From Pseudomonas alkylphenolica (GTDB lineage: Bacteria; Pseudomonadota; Gammaproteobacteria; Pseudomonadales; Pseudomonadaceae): a DNA stretch of 64,000 nt. The position numbers and the translations under genes were made by a program. This document shows, in pieces, positions 16,520 through 24,454 of this stretch (its first letter is position 1; every line of letters starts with the position of its first letter). The notes under the pieces are model-generated. The model was not told the DNA's origin and ran no database searches. It saw nothing but the letters and a program-made list of their open reading frames with translations. The stretch covers positions 1 to 64,000 of the forward strand of contig NZ_JADUCM010000008.1 of NCBI RefSeq assembly GCF_016009175.1, given 5' to 3'.

Positions 16520-17437
16520 TTATCGCCGCACCACCGATTGCTGCGGGGTCAGGAAGGCTTCGTGAAAGTAATCCCGAAACGCTTGCATCGCCGGTGTGAA
16601 CGCACGTTCACGGTGCCAGGCCAGGCCCACGCTCATCGGCGTTACCGGGTCGCTCAGGCCAACGGTTTCGATGCGCTTGCCTTCCAGCGACCAGGGCCGG
16701 TGCACCAGGTCGGAGAGAATCGCCACGCCGCTGCCGTTGGCGACCATGCTGCGCACGGCCTCCACCGAGCTTGTGCGCACGCGTACCGAAGGTTGCTGGC
16801 CGACGTGCTCCCAGTAGCGCATGGCGCTTTGTTCGGCTTCATCGACGGTGAGCAGAATGTACGGCTCGCGCGCAACATCGGCGAGGCTCACCGCCGTGCG
16901 CTCGCACAACGGATGGTGGGCCGGCAGCCACAGCCGGCGTTCGGAATTGAACAGGGTTTCCGAGACGATGTCCGGGTGGGTGAGGTTGGCGGTGAGTACC
17001 ACGGCCATGTCGTAGTGGTTGTCGAGTAAGCCCTGCTCGATGGCGCGGCGTTCCTGCTCGTGCACCTCGATGGTCACGTCCGGGTGCCAGTGGCCAAGGC
17101 GCTGCAGGTGATGCGGCAGGAAGTAGCCGATCACCGTGTAGCTGGCGGCCAGGCGCAAATGTCCGCTGGCACGGTGGTCGGGCAGGGGGCTGTTGAGCGC
17201 ATCGTCGACACTGCGCTGGATCACGTAGGCGCGATTGAGAAAATGCCGGCCGGCATCCGTCAGGGTCATGCCCTGGGCCGAGCGCAGGAACAGCGCCACG
17301 CCGAGCAGTGATTCGAGCTCCTTGATCGCGGTGGTCACCGCCGACTGAGAGATGTTCAGGTGAAGGGCGGCCTGGGAAATCTGACCGATCTCGGCCGTGG
17401 CAACGAAGTAGCGGACTTGCCGCAATGTGAGGGACAT
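16520..17437 (-). CDS. LysR-family regulator, divergent from the pxp cluster
   Basis: A 305-residue LysR protein: helix-turn-helix at about 5-63 ([18 protein letters not shown]) and a C-terminal effector-binding domain. The start has an AGGTG site. It diverges from pxpA across 117 bases holding two short inverted repeats, so it probably controls the lactam-hydrolysis genes in response to their substrate or a derivative. No catabolic gene follows it on its own strand, which supports that target. Confidence 0.88.
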   Translation of the reverse strand: MSLTLRQVRYFVATAEIGQISQAALHLNISQSAVTTAIKELESLLGVALFLRSAQGMTLTDAGRHFLNRAYVIQRSVDDALNSPLPDHRASGHLRLAASYTVIGYFLPHHLQRLGHWHPDVTIEVHEQERRAIEQGLLDNHYDMAVVLTANLTHPDIVSETLFNSERRLWLPAHHPLCERTAVSLADVAREPYILLTVDEAEQSAMRYWEHVGQQPSVRVRTSSVEAVRSMVANGSGVAILSDLVHRPWSLEGKRIETVGLSDPVTPMSVGLAWHRERAFTPAMQAFRDYFHEAFLTPQQSVVRR

Positions 17438-17449
17438 GCTGCACCTAGG

Positions 17450-17489
17450 GGTATCTGTTTTTCAGAATACCGACCATCTGATAATAGAT
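17450..17489. promoter_or_regulatory. Candidate LysR sites in the pxp divergent promoter
   Basis: Two imperfect dyads lie side by side: GGTATCTG (17450) with CAGAATACC (17463), and ATCT-N6-AGAT at 17476-17489. Two adjacent sites in the divergent region are what a LysR regulator normally uses. Both are short, so confidence is modest. Confidence 0.4.
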
Positions 17490-17554
17490 CTTCCCAAGGG
17501 GCAAGCAGAATTCTACTGTTCAGCCATTACGCGAATGAACGGGAGCACCCCTTG

Positions 17555-18310
17555 ATGCACGCAGTCGATTTCAATTCGGACATGGGCGAAAGCTTCGGCC
17601 CGTGGACCATCGGTGACGGGGTGGACACCGAGCTGATGGCCTATATCAGTTCCGCCAACATCGCCACCGGCTTTCATGCCGGCGACCCCGGCACCATGCG
17701 CCGCACGCTGGAGCAGGCCAAGCGCCTGAATGTGGCGGTCGGTGCCCATCCGGGCTTTCGTGACCTGGTCGGTTTCGGCCGCCGGCACATCAATGCACCG
17801 GCCCAGGAGCTGGTCGACGACATCTTTTATCAGCTGGGCGCCCTGCGTGAACTGGCGCGGATCCAGGGTATGACGCTGCAGCACATCAAGCCGCACGGCG
17901 CGCTGTACATGCACCTGGCCCGTGACGAAGAGGCCGCGCAGCTGTTTGTTGAAACCCTGCACCGTCTCGACCCGGCCCTGTTGCTGTATTGCATGCCCAA
18001 CTCGGCCACCTGGCGTGTTGCCCAGGCGCTCGGCCACCCCCCGGTGCGCGAATTCTATGCCGACCGCGCGTATGACCTGAGCGGCTCGATCGTCTTCACC
18101 CGCAATGTCCGTGCACTGGACCCCGAGCAGGTCGCCGCACGTGTGGTACGCGCCTGCCAGCAGGGCATGGTGACCACGGTGGAGGGCCAGGACCTGGCCA
18201 TCGAATTCGACTCGATCTGCCTGCACAGCGACACCCCGGGGGCGCTGGCGCTGGTCCAGGCGACCCGCGCGGCGCTGGATGCCGCCGGCATCCGGGTGAC
18301 CACGCCGTGA
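17555..18310 (+). CDS. pxpA: 5-oxoprolinase subunit A (LamB/YcsF family)
   Basis: This 251-residue cytosolic protein has the family blocks [11 protein letters not shown] at the N-terminus, [26 protein letters not shown] and HIKPHGALY. With PxpB and PxpC it opens the 5-oxoproline lactam ring at the cost of ATP, giving glutamate. The ATG at 17555 follows GGGAG by nine bases; longer starts upstream read through the promoter. It is the first gene of pxpA-BCCP-biotin carboxylase-pxpB-pxpC, so the true substrate may be another lactam or amide that is first carboxylated. Confidence 0.92.
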   Translation: MHAVDFNSDMGESFGPWTIGDGVDTELMAYISSANIATGFHAGDPGTMRRTLEQAKRLNVAVGAHPGFRDLVGFGRRHINAPAQELVDDIFYQLGALRELARIQGMTLQHIKPHGALYMHLARDEEAAQLFVETLHRLDPALLLYCMPNSATWRVAQALGHPPVREFYADRAYDLSGSIVFTRNVRALDPEQVAARVVRACQQGMVTTVEGQDLAIEFDSICLHSDTPGALALVQATRAALDAAGIRVTTP

Positions 18311-18400
18311 GCCATTGATACCCGGCGTGCGTGTTCAGCCCCACGCCCGCCAGTGAATTTTCACGCCTGCCTTTCTACAACTATTTCAAAAGGAACAGTC

Positions 18401-18646
18401 ATGGCCGAGCAATCTGTCGTCACCCCACTCCCTGGGACGTTTTACCGTAAAGCCACCCCTGAATCGCCGTGCTTTGTCGAGCCCGGTGCAAGCGTCGGCC
18501 CCGACACCGTCATCGGCCTGATCGAGGTCATGAAGCAGTTCTCGGAGCTGACCGCCGGCGTCAACGGCGTCCTCGGCGCGTTTCTCGTCGAAGATGGCGA
18601 CCCGGTCGAACCCGGCCAGGTCATCGCTACCGTCAACGCTGAGTAA
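18401..18646 (+). CDS. Short biotin carboxyl carrier protein
   Basis: An 81-residue protein consisting of little more than a biotinyl domain. The biotin attachment lysine is Lys45 in the IEVMKQF motif. The usual proline/alanine-rich linker of fatty-acid AccB is absent, so this is a dedicated carrier for the local enzyme and not the fatty-acid synthesis protein. AAAGGAAC precedes the ATG. It lies 90 bases after pxpA and ten before the biotin carboxylase. Confidence 0.9.
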   Translation: MAEQSVVTPLPGTFYRKATPESPCFVEPGASVGPDTVIGLIEVMKQFSELTAGVNGVLGAFLVEDGDPVEPGQVIATVNAE

Positions 18647-18656
18647 GGGGGCTTAC

Positions 18657-20039
18657 ATGAGCCAGGCAATCACCAAACTGCTGGTGGCCAACCGCGGCGA
18701 GATCGCGGTGCGCATCATCCGTGCGGCCAAGGCGTTGGGCATACCCACTGTAGCCGCCTGCAGCGAAGCCGATGTCGACTCCATGGCCGCGCAGCTGGCC
18801 GATGAAGTCCAGGTGCTGGGCCCGGCCCGTGCCGATCGCAGCTACCTCAATACCGATGCCGTGCTGGCTGCACTTAAGGCCTGCGGCGCCAATGCCGTGC
18901 ACCCGGGTTATGGCTTTCTGTCGGAGAACGCCGCTTTTGCCGAAGCGGTGGAAGCGGCGGGTGCCATCTTCGTCGGCCCCAGCGCACAGACCATCCGCCA
19001 GATGGGCGACAAGGCGGTTGCCCGCCGTACTGCCATGCAGGCCGGGGTACCGGTGGTGCCCGGTTCGGCCGATGAACTGCATGACCTGGCAAGCGCGCTG
19101 CAGGCCGCCGAACACGTCGGCTTTCCGCTGCTGATCAAGGCCAGTGCCGGCGGTGGCGGGCGAGGTATTCGCCTGGCCAATGACCTGGCCGAGTTCGAAC
19201 AGGAGTTCCCCAAGGCGCAGCGCGAAGCCCAGGCAGCATTCGGCAACGGCGCGGTATACCTGGAGCGTTTCATTCGTCAGGCCCGGCATATCGAAGTGCA
19301 AGTGCTGGGTGACGGCAAGCACGCGGTGCACCTGTTCGAACGCGAATGCTCGTTGCAGCGGCGCCGGCAGAAAATTTTTGAAGAGGCGCCATCGCCGGCG
19401 CTCAGTCCGGCACAACGCCAGGCCCTGTGCAGCAGCGCCGTGCAGCTGGCCCAGGCGTTGAATTACCGGGGCGCCGGCACCCTGGAATACCTGTATGACG
19501 ATGTCAGCGGCGAGTTCTTCTTTATCGAGATGAACACCCGCATCCAGGTCGAGCATCCGATCAGCGAAATGATCACCGGCATCGACCTGGTCCAGGCCAT
19601 GTTGCGCATCGCTGCGGGCGAGCCGTTGGGGTTGCAGCAAAGCGATATCGTCTTGCGCGGTGCCGCCATCGAAATGCGCGTGAATGCCGAAGACCCGGCG
19701 CGGGATTTCTTCCCAAGCCCCGGCCTGGTCGACCGCCTGGTGTGGCCGCAAGGTGAGGGCGTACGGGTCGACAGCCACCTGTTCAGCGGATACAAGGTGC
19801 CGGCGTACTACGATTCGCTACTGGCGAAAATCATCGTCCATGGCAATGATCGTACCCAGGCGCTGGAGCGTGCACGCAAGGCCCTGGCCGACACTACCCT
19901 GAGCGGCATGGCGACGACCCTGGCGCTGCACGCCGAACTGCTCGAACAGCCTTGGCTGGCCGATGCCCGGTTCAATACCGGCACCCTGGAAACCTGGCTG
20001 GCCGACCCCGTTCGCCAGCGCTGTGGAGAGGCGTCATGA
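18657..20039 (+). CDS. Biotin carboxylase (AccC-like) of the pxp cluster
   Basis: This 460-residue enzyme has the three AccC domains: the N-terminal KLLVANRGEIAVR block, the central ATP-grasp with ASAGGGGRGIR and the QRRRQKIFEEAPS block, and EMNTRIQVEHPISE binding the metal and biotin. It would carboxylate biotin on the adjacent carrier using ATP and bicarbonate. The ATG at 18657 is preceded by AAGGGGG. Its stop overlaps the pxpB start (ATGA). A complete extra biotin carboxylase beside pxpBC resembles a split urea-carboxylase arrangement. Confidence 0.92.
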   Translation: MSQAITKLLVANRGEIAVRIIRAAKALGIPTVAACSEADVDSMAAQLADEVQVLGPARADRSYLNTDAVLAALKACGANAVHPGYGFLSENAAFAEAVEAAGAIFVGPSAQTIRQMGDKAVARRTAMQAGVPVVPGSADELHDLASALQAAEHVGFPLLIKASAGGGGRGIRLANDLAEFEQEFPKAQREAQAAFGNGAVYLERFIRQARHIEVQVLGDGKHAVHLFERECSLQRRRQKIFEEAPSPALSPAQRQALCSSAVQLAQALNYRGAGTLEYLYDDVSGEFFFIEMNTRIQVEHPISEMITGIDLVQAMLRIAAGEPLGLQQSDIVLRGAAIEMRVNAEDPARDFFPSPGLVDRLVWPQGEGVRVDSHLFSGYKVPAYYDSLLAKIIVHGNDRTQALERARKALADTTLSGMATTLALHAELLEQPWLADARFNTGTLETWLADPVRQRCGEAS

Positions 20040-20908
20040 ACCGTCCGATTCGCTACAGTTTTGGCGCCGACGAACACCTGTTCGCCGAAGTCAGCGAGAG
20101 CATGTCGCTGGAGGCGTTCTTTGTCGGCATGGCCATCACCCGTGCGCTGGAGAAGCTCGAGCTCGAAGGCGTGCTGGATATCTGCCTGGCCAACGCCTCG
20201 TTCCAGGTGCGCTTCGACCCGGAACTGATCGATCCGCAGACCCTGCTCGACGTGGTGAAAACCGTCGAGGTCAAGGCCGTTGCCGAGCGCTCGCTGCACA
20301 CCCGCATCATCGAGATTCCGGTGCTGTACAACGACCCCTGGACCCATGAAACGCTGATGCGTTTCCGCGACCGTCACCAGGACCCGAGCGCCACCGACCT
20401 GGAGTACGCGGCGCGGATCAATGGCCTGGCCGACGTCGAAGCGTTCATCGCCGCGCACAGCGGTGCGCCCTGGTTCGTGTCGATGGTCGGCTTTGTCGCC
20501 GGCTTGCCGTTCATGTTCCAGATGGTCGAGCGCGAGCGCCAGTTGCAGGTACCCAAGTACCTGCGTCCGCGCACCGATACGCCAAAACTGACCCTCGGCC
20601 ATGGCGGCTGCTTCGGGTGCATCTACTCGGTGCGCGGTGCCGGTGGCTACCAGATGTTCGGGGTCACCCCGGCACCGATTTATGACCCGCAGCAAACCCT
20701 GGAATACCTGAAGGCGCACATGGTGTTCTTCCGTCCGGGCGATATCGTGCAGTTCAAGCCGATTGACCGCGCGGCTTACGATCAGGCGGTAGCTGAGGTC
20801 GAAGCCGGTACGTTCGACCTGCGCATCCGTGCGGTCGAGTTTTCCCTGGATGCGTTCCTCGCCGACCCGGTCAACTACCCCAAGACGCTGCAGGAGGTGC
20901 TGGCATGA
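20036..20908 (+). CDS. pxpB: 5-oxoprolinase subunit B (KipI-like)
   Basis: This 290-residue protein has the carboxyltransferase-subunit fold shared by KipI and the C-terminal half of urea carboxylase. The family blocks GFVAGLPFMFQM and the GHGGCFGCIYSVRGAGGYQMFG segment with RPGDIVQF are present. It starts within the preceding stop (ATGA) and overlaps pxpC likewise, giving a tight BC-PxpB-PxpC coupling. The protein is longer than typical KipI (~240) through an insertion in its first half, as in carboxyltransferase-type members. Confidence 0.9.
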   Translation: MNRPIRYSFGADEHLFAEVSESMSLEAFFVGMAITRALEKLELEGVLDICLANASFQVRFDPELIDPQTLLDVVKTVEVKAVAERSLHTRIIEIPVLYNDPWTHETLMRFRDRHQDPSATDLEYAARINGLADVEAFIAAHSGAPWFVSMVGFVAGLPFMFQMVERERQLQVPKYLRPRTDTPKLTLGHGGCFGCIYSVRGAGGYQMFGVTPAPIYDPQQTLEYLKAHMVFFRPGDIVQFKPIDRAAYDQAVAEVEAGTFDLRIRAVEFSLDAFLADPVNYPKTLQEVLA

Positions 20909-21879
20909 TCAAAGTACTCAAGCCTGGCCTGGCCACCTCTGTGCAGGACCTTGGCCGTGAAGGCTACTACCACCTGGGCATTCCGCCGTCCGGCGCGCTG
21001 GACCAGTACGCGCTCACGGCTGCCAACCTGCTGGTCGGCAACGCCCCGGGCGCCGGGGCGCTGGAGTGCACGCTGCTGGGGCCGGAGCTGCAATTTGGCG
21101 AAGACGCCCTGGTGGCCTTCAGTGGTGCGTACATGGGGGCGCTGCTCGATGACGTGCAGGTACCCCCGGACACCGCCTTGCAAGTACGCGCCGGGCAGGT
21201 GCTGCGCCTGAGCTACCCGAAAGTGGGCGCGCGGTTGTACCTGGCCGTGGCCGGTGGCATCGATGTACCGGTGGTCCTCGGCAGCCGTTCGACCTACGCC
21301 CTGGGTGGCCTGGGCGGCTTCCACGGGCGGCGCCTGGTGGCGGGCGATGAGTTGCCGGTCGGCACCCCGAGCGGTAAAGGCAAAGTCGGTGCCAGCCTGC
21401 CGATGGCCTTGCGTCAGTCGCTGGGCGGTGAGGTTGAGTTGCGCGTGGTGCCGGGGCTTTACTACGAGCGTCTGCAACCGTCGGCGGCGGCGAGCTTCTT
21501 TGCCGAACCGTGGACAGTGGGCTCTGAGGCCGACCGCATTGGCTACCGCTTCAAGGGCGGCAGTGCGCTGAGTTTTCAGCCGCGCGAACAACCCTTCGGC
21601 GCCGGTTCCGACCCCTCGAACATCGTCGACAGCTGCTATCCCATCGGTTCCATCCAGGTACCGGCAGGGCTCGAGCCGATCATCCTGCACCGCGACGCGG
21701 TCTCCGGGGGCGGTTACGCCATGATCGGCACGGTGATCAGCGCCGACCTGGACCTGGTCGGGCAAATGCAGCCAAACCAGAAAGCGCGCTTTCGCGAAGT
21801 GTCGCTGGACGATGCCCTGGCGGCACGTCAGCAGTACAAGAAAAAGCTCAAGCGCATGGCTGAGCTGTTTGGCGCCTGA
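20905..21879 (+). CDS. pxpC: 5-oxoprolinase subunit C (KipA-like, biotin-dependent carboxyltransferase family)
   Basis: This 324-residue protein has the family N-terminus KVLKPGLATSVQDLGREGYYHLGIPPSGALD, a long central AxxGGIDVP..GSRSTYALGGLGG block, and the C-terminal MIGTVISADLDLVGQ segment. PxpC and its urea-carboxylase homologue form the carboxyltransferase active site together with PxpB. It is the last gene of the operon, ending 27 bases before the convergent GFA-family gene. No dedicated transporter is present in the cluster. Confidence 0.92.
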   Translation: MIKVLKPGLATSVQDLGREGYYHLGIPPSGALDQYALTAANLLVGNAPGAGALECTLLGPELQFGEDALVAFSGAYMGALLDDVQVPPDTALQVRAGQVLRLSYPKVGARLYLAVAGGIDVPVVLGSRSTYALGGLGGFHGRRLVAGDELPVGTPSGKGKVGASLPMALRQSLGGEVELRVVPGLYYERLQPSAAASFFAEPWTVGSEADRIGYRFKGGSALSFQPREQPFGAGSDPSNIVDSCYPIGSIQVPAGLEPIILHRDAVSGGGYAMIGTVISADLDLVGQMQPNQKARFREVSLDDALAARQQYKKKLKRMAELFGA

Positions 21880-21906
21880 CTGACTGCCTGATCGCGTTGC
21901 CGGGCA

Positions 21907-22323
21907 TCAACCCTGCAAGGGTGTACCCGCCTCGCGCTCAGGCCAGCCGAGCCAGTCCAGCCCGGAGTGGACGTGCACATGTTTCTGCCGCTCAGGCGCA
22001 AACGGCGTGTCGAGCGTTCCCAGCGGGACACTCACCCAATCGGCAAAATCTCCTGCCGCCTTGTTCCAGAACAGGTTGGCGCCACAGCGGGAGCAAAAGC
22101 TGCGGCTGACGCCTGGCGATGACCCGAACACGCGCATCAGCGCTTCAGGGTCGCTGACCGTCAACGTATTGCCCGGCACGCTGCCATAACCGGCAAAGGC
22201 GGCCCCATGGGCCTTGCGGCACTGGCTGCAATGGCAATGGGTAACGGCCTTGATCGGCCCGTCGATGCGAAACGTGATGGCGCTGCACAGGCAGCTGCCG
22301 TGGTACACCGGTGTGCTATCCAT
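21907..22323 (-). CDS. GFA-family (glutathione-dependent formaldehyde-activating-like) zinc protein
   Basis: This 138-residue protein binds zinc through the family cysteines: Cys11 and Cys13 (CLC), Cys30/32/35 (CHCSQC), and Cys77/80 (CSRCG). The founding member acts on glutathione and formaldehyde, though that activity has been questioned and most family members have no proved function. ATG at 22323. It is monocistronic and convergent with the pxp operon. I see no formaldehyde-pathway neighbours. Confidence 0.85.
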   Translation of the reverse strand: MDSTPVYHGSCLCSAITFRIDGPIKAVTHCHCSQCRKAHGAAFAGYGSVPGNTLTVSDPEALMRVFGSSPGVSRSFCSRCGANLFWNKAAGDFADWVSVPLGTLDTPFAPERQKHVHVHSGLDWLGWPEREAGTPLQG

Positions 22324-22375
22324 CCGTAGACAGGCCTGGTTGAAAAGGGCTGACGATCATACACGCGCCATGCCG

Positions 22376-22705
22376 CTAGCGCTGGGCAACCGCATGCTGC
22401 ACGCACTGTTCGTAATAGGTCTGCTTGATGGCGGCAGGCTTGAGCCGTGACTGGCTGTTGTAAGTCTGCTCGGTGATGCCCATGGCCGTCATGCGCATCC
22501 ATGGTTTAGGGAACTTGCGCACCTGCAGCTTCTTGCGTGCCGAGTACAGGGTGACGCCCGACAGCTTGGATTGCTGCGCCCCTGCGGCTATATCCGACCC
22601 CCACGTGCACACATAGCGATCATTCTTGCCTAGTGCCTTGGCCTGCGCGCCGAGGGTGAAAGTGGCAAGAAAAAGCGTTGCAAGGGTCAGTCCATAAGCC
22701 CGCAT
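22376..22705 (-). CDS. Small exported protein of unknown function
   Basis: This 109-residue product has a clear signal peptide (hydrophobic stretch 6-20, cleavage after AQA near 22). The mature part is basic, with two cysteines (VCTW near 33 and EQC near 101) that could form one disulfide, and a lysine/arginine-rich middle (SARKKLQVRKFPKPW). I do not recognise the family. It lies just upstream of the GFA-family gene on the same strand (52-base gap) and diverges from the sigma factor gene, so it could share the iron-responsive region. Confidence 0.7.
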   Translation of the reverse strand: MRAYGLTLATLFLATFTLGAQAKALGKNDRYVCTWGSDIAAGAQQSKLSGVTLYSARKKLQVRKFPKPWMRMTAMGITEQTYNSQSRLKPAAIKQTYYEQCVQHAVAQR

Positions 22706-22850
22706 AGTGTCAACCTAACTTGTTGAAAGGAAAGCGAGTTTGCCAATGAAGAAGGCGGCGAGGGGCCAGCAAATTGCCTTATTTTCAGCTGATGGTTGAG
22801 CACGTGCGGGCAGCAAAGGTTGCACACTCGTCGGGCGACTGGATACTATT

Positions 22851-22869
22851 CGTAACCATTCTCACTTAC
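22851..22869. promoter_or_regulatory. Fur-box-like site before the ECF sigma gene
   Basis: The stretch around GTAACCATTCTCACTTAC resembles pseudomonad Fur sites of the GTAATGATTCTCATTTAC kind with about three mismatches. It ends 17 bases before the preferred sigma-factor start. Genes of this FecI class are normally Fur-repressed. Confidence 0.55.
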
Positions 22870-22886
22870 ATATGCCGGGTGTGTTC

Positions 22887-23405
22887 ATGTCCGCCGTCGA
22901 GCCGACTTTCCAGCGTGCGATACATGAACTCTACCGCGAGCATCACGGCTGGCTGCTCGGTTGGCTGCGGCGCAAGCTGCGCTGCCCGCAAAATGCCGCC
23001 GACACCGCGCATGACACCTTCGTGCGGATTCTTGGCTCGCGTGATTCGCTGCTCGGCATCCGCGAACCGCGGGCCTTTCTCAGCACCACCGCACGCCGGC
23101 TGATCATCGACAAGGCCCGCCGCCAGCACATCGAGGACGCCTACCTGCGCGAACTGGCGCTGACGGTCGATGTGCTGGAGGGGCACCAGTCGCCGGAACA
23201 GATCCTTGCCACCCTTGAGGCCCTGGAGCAGATTGCCTTCGTGCTTGAGGGCCTCAGCGACAAGGTGCGTCAGGCCTTCGTGGACTATTACCTCGATGAA
23301 CTGACCCAGGTGCAGATCGCCCGGCGCCTGGACGTGTCCGAGCGGATGGTGCGCAAGTACCTGTTGCAGGCGCTGATGCACTGCAACCAGGCGCTGGAAG
23401 TGTGA
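22887..23405 (+). CDS. ECF sigma factor, FecI type
   Basis: This 172-residue sigma-70-family protein has region 2 at about 20-80 (CPQNAADTAHDTFVRILG) and region 4 with the helix-turn-helix LTQVQIARRLDVSERMVRKYL near the C-terminus. FecI-type factors bring RNA polymerase to the gene for their own siderophore receptor. An in-frame ATG at 22872 would add five residues but lies against the Fur-like box with no ribosome site, so 22887 is preferred. Its stop is five bases before the anti-sigma gene, and the receptor follows: a complete surface-signalling set. Confidence 0.88.
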   Translation: MSAVEPTFQRAIHELYREHHGWLLGWLRRKLRCPQNAADTAHDTFVRILGSRDSLLGIREPRAFLSTTARRLIIDKARRQHIEDAYLRELALTVDVLEGHQSPEQILATLEALEQIAFVLEGLSDKVRQAFVDYYLDELTQVQIARRLDVSERMVRKYLLQALMHCNQALEV

Positions 23406-23409
23406 GGCG

Positions 23410-24375
23410 ATGAAGCGCGACGACAGCATCGAAGCCCAGGCAGCCGAATGGGTGCTGCGCCTGAGCGAGGGTGACTTGAGCGTGCAGGAACGCCAGGCGT
23501 TCGAGCGCTGGCGCCAACAGGACAATCGACATCAGGCCACCTACGAGCGCATCAGTGGCGTGGTTGCGCAACTGCACCGCCTGCGTGCGCAGCGGGCACC
23601 GGTACGTGCCGCCTTGCAGGTACCGGCCAAGCGCGCGCTCAAGGCCCGTCACCTGCTCGCGATTGGCGTGCTGCTGGCCAACCTGGGCGTGGTGTTGAGC
23701 CTGAGTGGCTACCGCGTCGACGACTGGTTCGCCGACCTGCACACCGCGCCCGGGCAATGGCAGACACAAACACTGGAAGACGGTTCGCGGATTACCTTGT
23801 ACGGCAACAGTGCCCTAGACCTGAAGTTCGATCCCGCCCAGCGGCGCCTGGAACTGCGCCGCGGCCAGGTGCTGGTGGATGTCGCGCACGATGCCGCGCG
23901 GCCGTTCGTGGTGGTCACCGCAGACGGCAGCTTCAAGGCCCTCGGTACCCGTTTTGTGGTCAGCCAGGGGGCAGGGCAGAGCGAGCTGAGCATGCTGCAG
24001 TCCACGGTTGCGGTGCAAAGTGCCGACCGCAGCCAGTCGCTGGAGGTGCAACGCGGGGGTCGTGCCTGGGCGCGCCACGACGCAGTGGGGCGCCTGCCCG
24101 ATATCGATCCGGCCAGCCTCGAGCAGGCCTGGCAACGCCACCAACTGGTGGTCGATAACGTGCCGCTGGCGCAGGTGCTGGAAACCCTGGGGCGTCAGCG
24201 CCGTGGCCACTTGCAGTTCGACGCCGCTGCGCTGGCCGACCTCAGGGTCTCTGCCGTGCTGCCCCTGGACGACACCGACCGCGCCTTGCACCTGCTGGCC
24301 CAGGCGCTGCCGATCCGTTTGCAGCAGTACACGCCGCTGTGGATTCGCATCGAAGCAGAAAAAACTGAAAAATAA
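23410..24375 (+). CDS. FecR-type anti-sigma regulator
   Basis: This 321-residue inner-membrane protein has an N-terminal cytoplasmic sigma-binding domain (about 8-50, AAEWVLRLSEGDLSVQERQAFERW) and one membrane helix (about 78-97). The periplasmic FecR domain (about 105-200) and C-terminal STN-interacting region (about 240-321) follow. It holds the sigma factor inactive until the receptor signals ligand binding. TGAGG precedes the ATG, five bases after the sigma gene. The pair is probably translated together. Confidence 0.9.
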   Translation: MKRDDSIEAQAAEWVLRLSEGDLSVQERQAFERWRQQDNRHQATYERISGVVAQLHRLRAQRAPVRAALQVPAKRALKARHLLAIGVLLANLGVVLSLSGYRVDDWFADLHTAPGQWQTQTLEDGSRITLYGNSALDLKFDPAQRRLELRRGQVLVDVAHDAARPFVVVTADGSFKALGTRFVVSQGAGQSELSMLQSTVAVQSADRSQSLEVQRGGRAWARHDAVGRLPDIDPASLEQAWQRHQLVVDNVPLAQVLETLGRQRRGHLQFDAAALADLRVSAVLPLDDTDRALHLLAQALPIRLQQYTPLWIRIEAEKTEK

Positions 24376-24438
24376 TCATTCCCACTGGTTCCGCATTGTC
24401 AGCGTGGCCCGTCAAGCAAAGGGCCAACATGATTATTA
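24370..24438. repeat. Nested inverted repeats between anti-sigma and receptor genes
   Basis: AATAATCAT at 24371-24379 pairs with ATGATTATT at 24429-24437, and inside them TGGCCC (24405) pairs with GGGCCA (24421). The outer arms also resemble Fur half-sites. The structure sits before the receptor ribosome site (AGGAG at 24440) and could set receptor expression separately from fecIR. Confidence 0.45.
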
Positions 24439-24454
24439 CAGGAGCCGTTTCCCC

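Noticed and set aside
24008..24454. N-terminal extension of the TonB receptor frame through fecR
   Set aside because: It overlaps the well-supported fecR in another frame; the ATG at 24455 has a ribosome site and begins the signal peptide.
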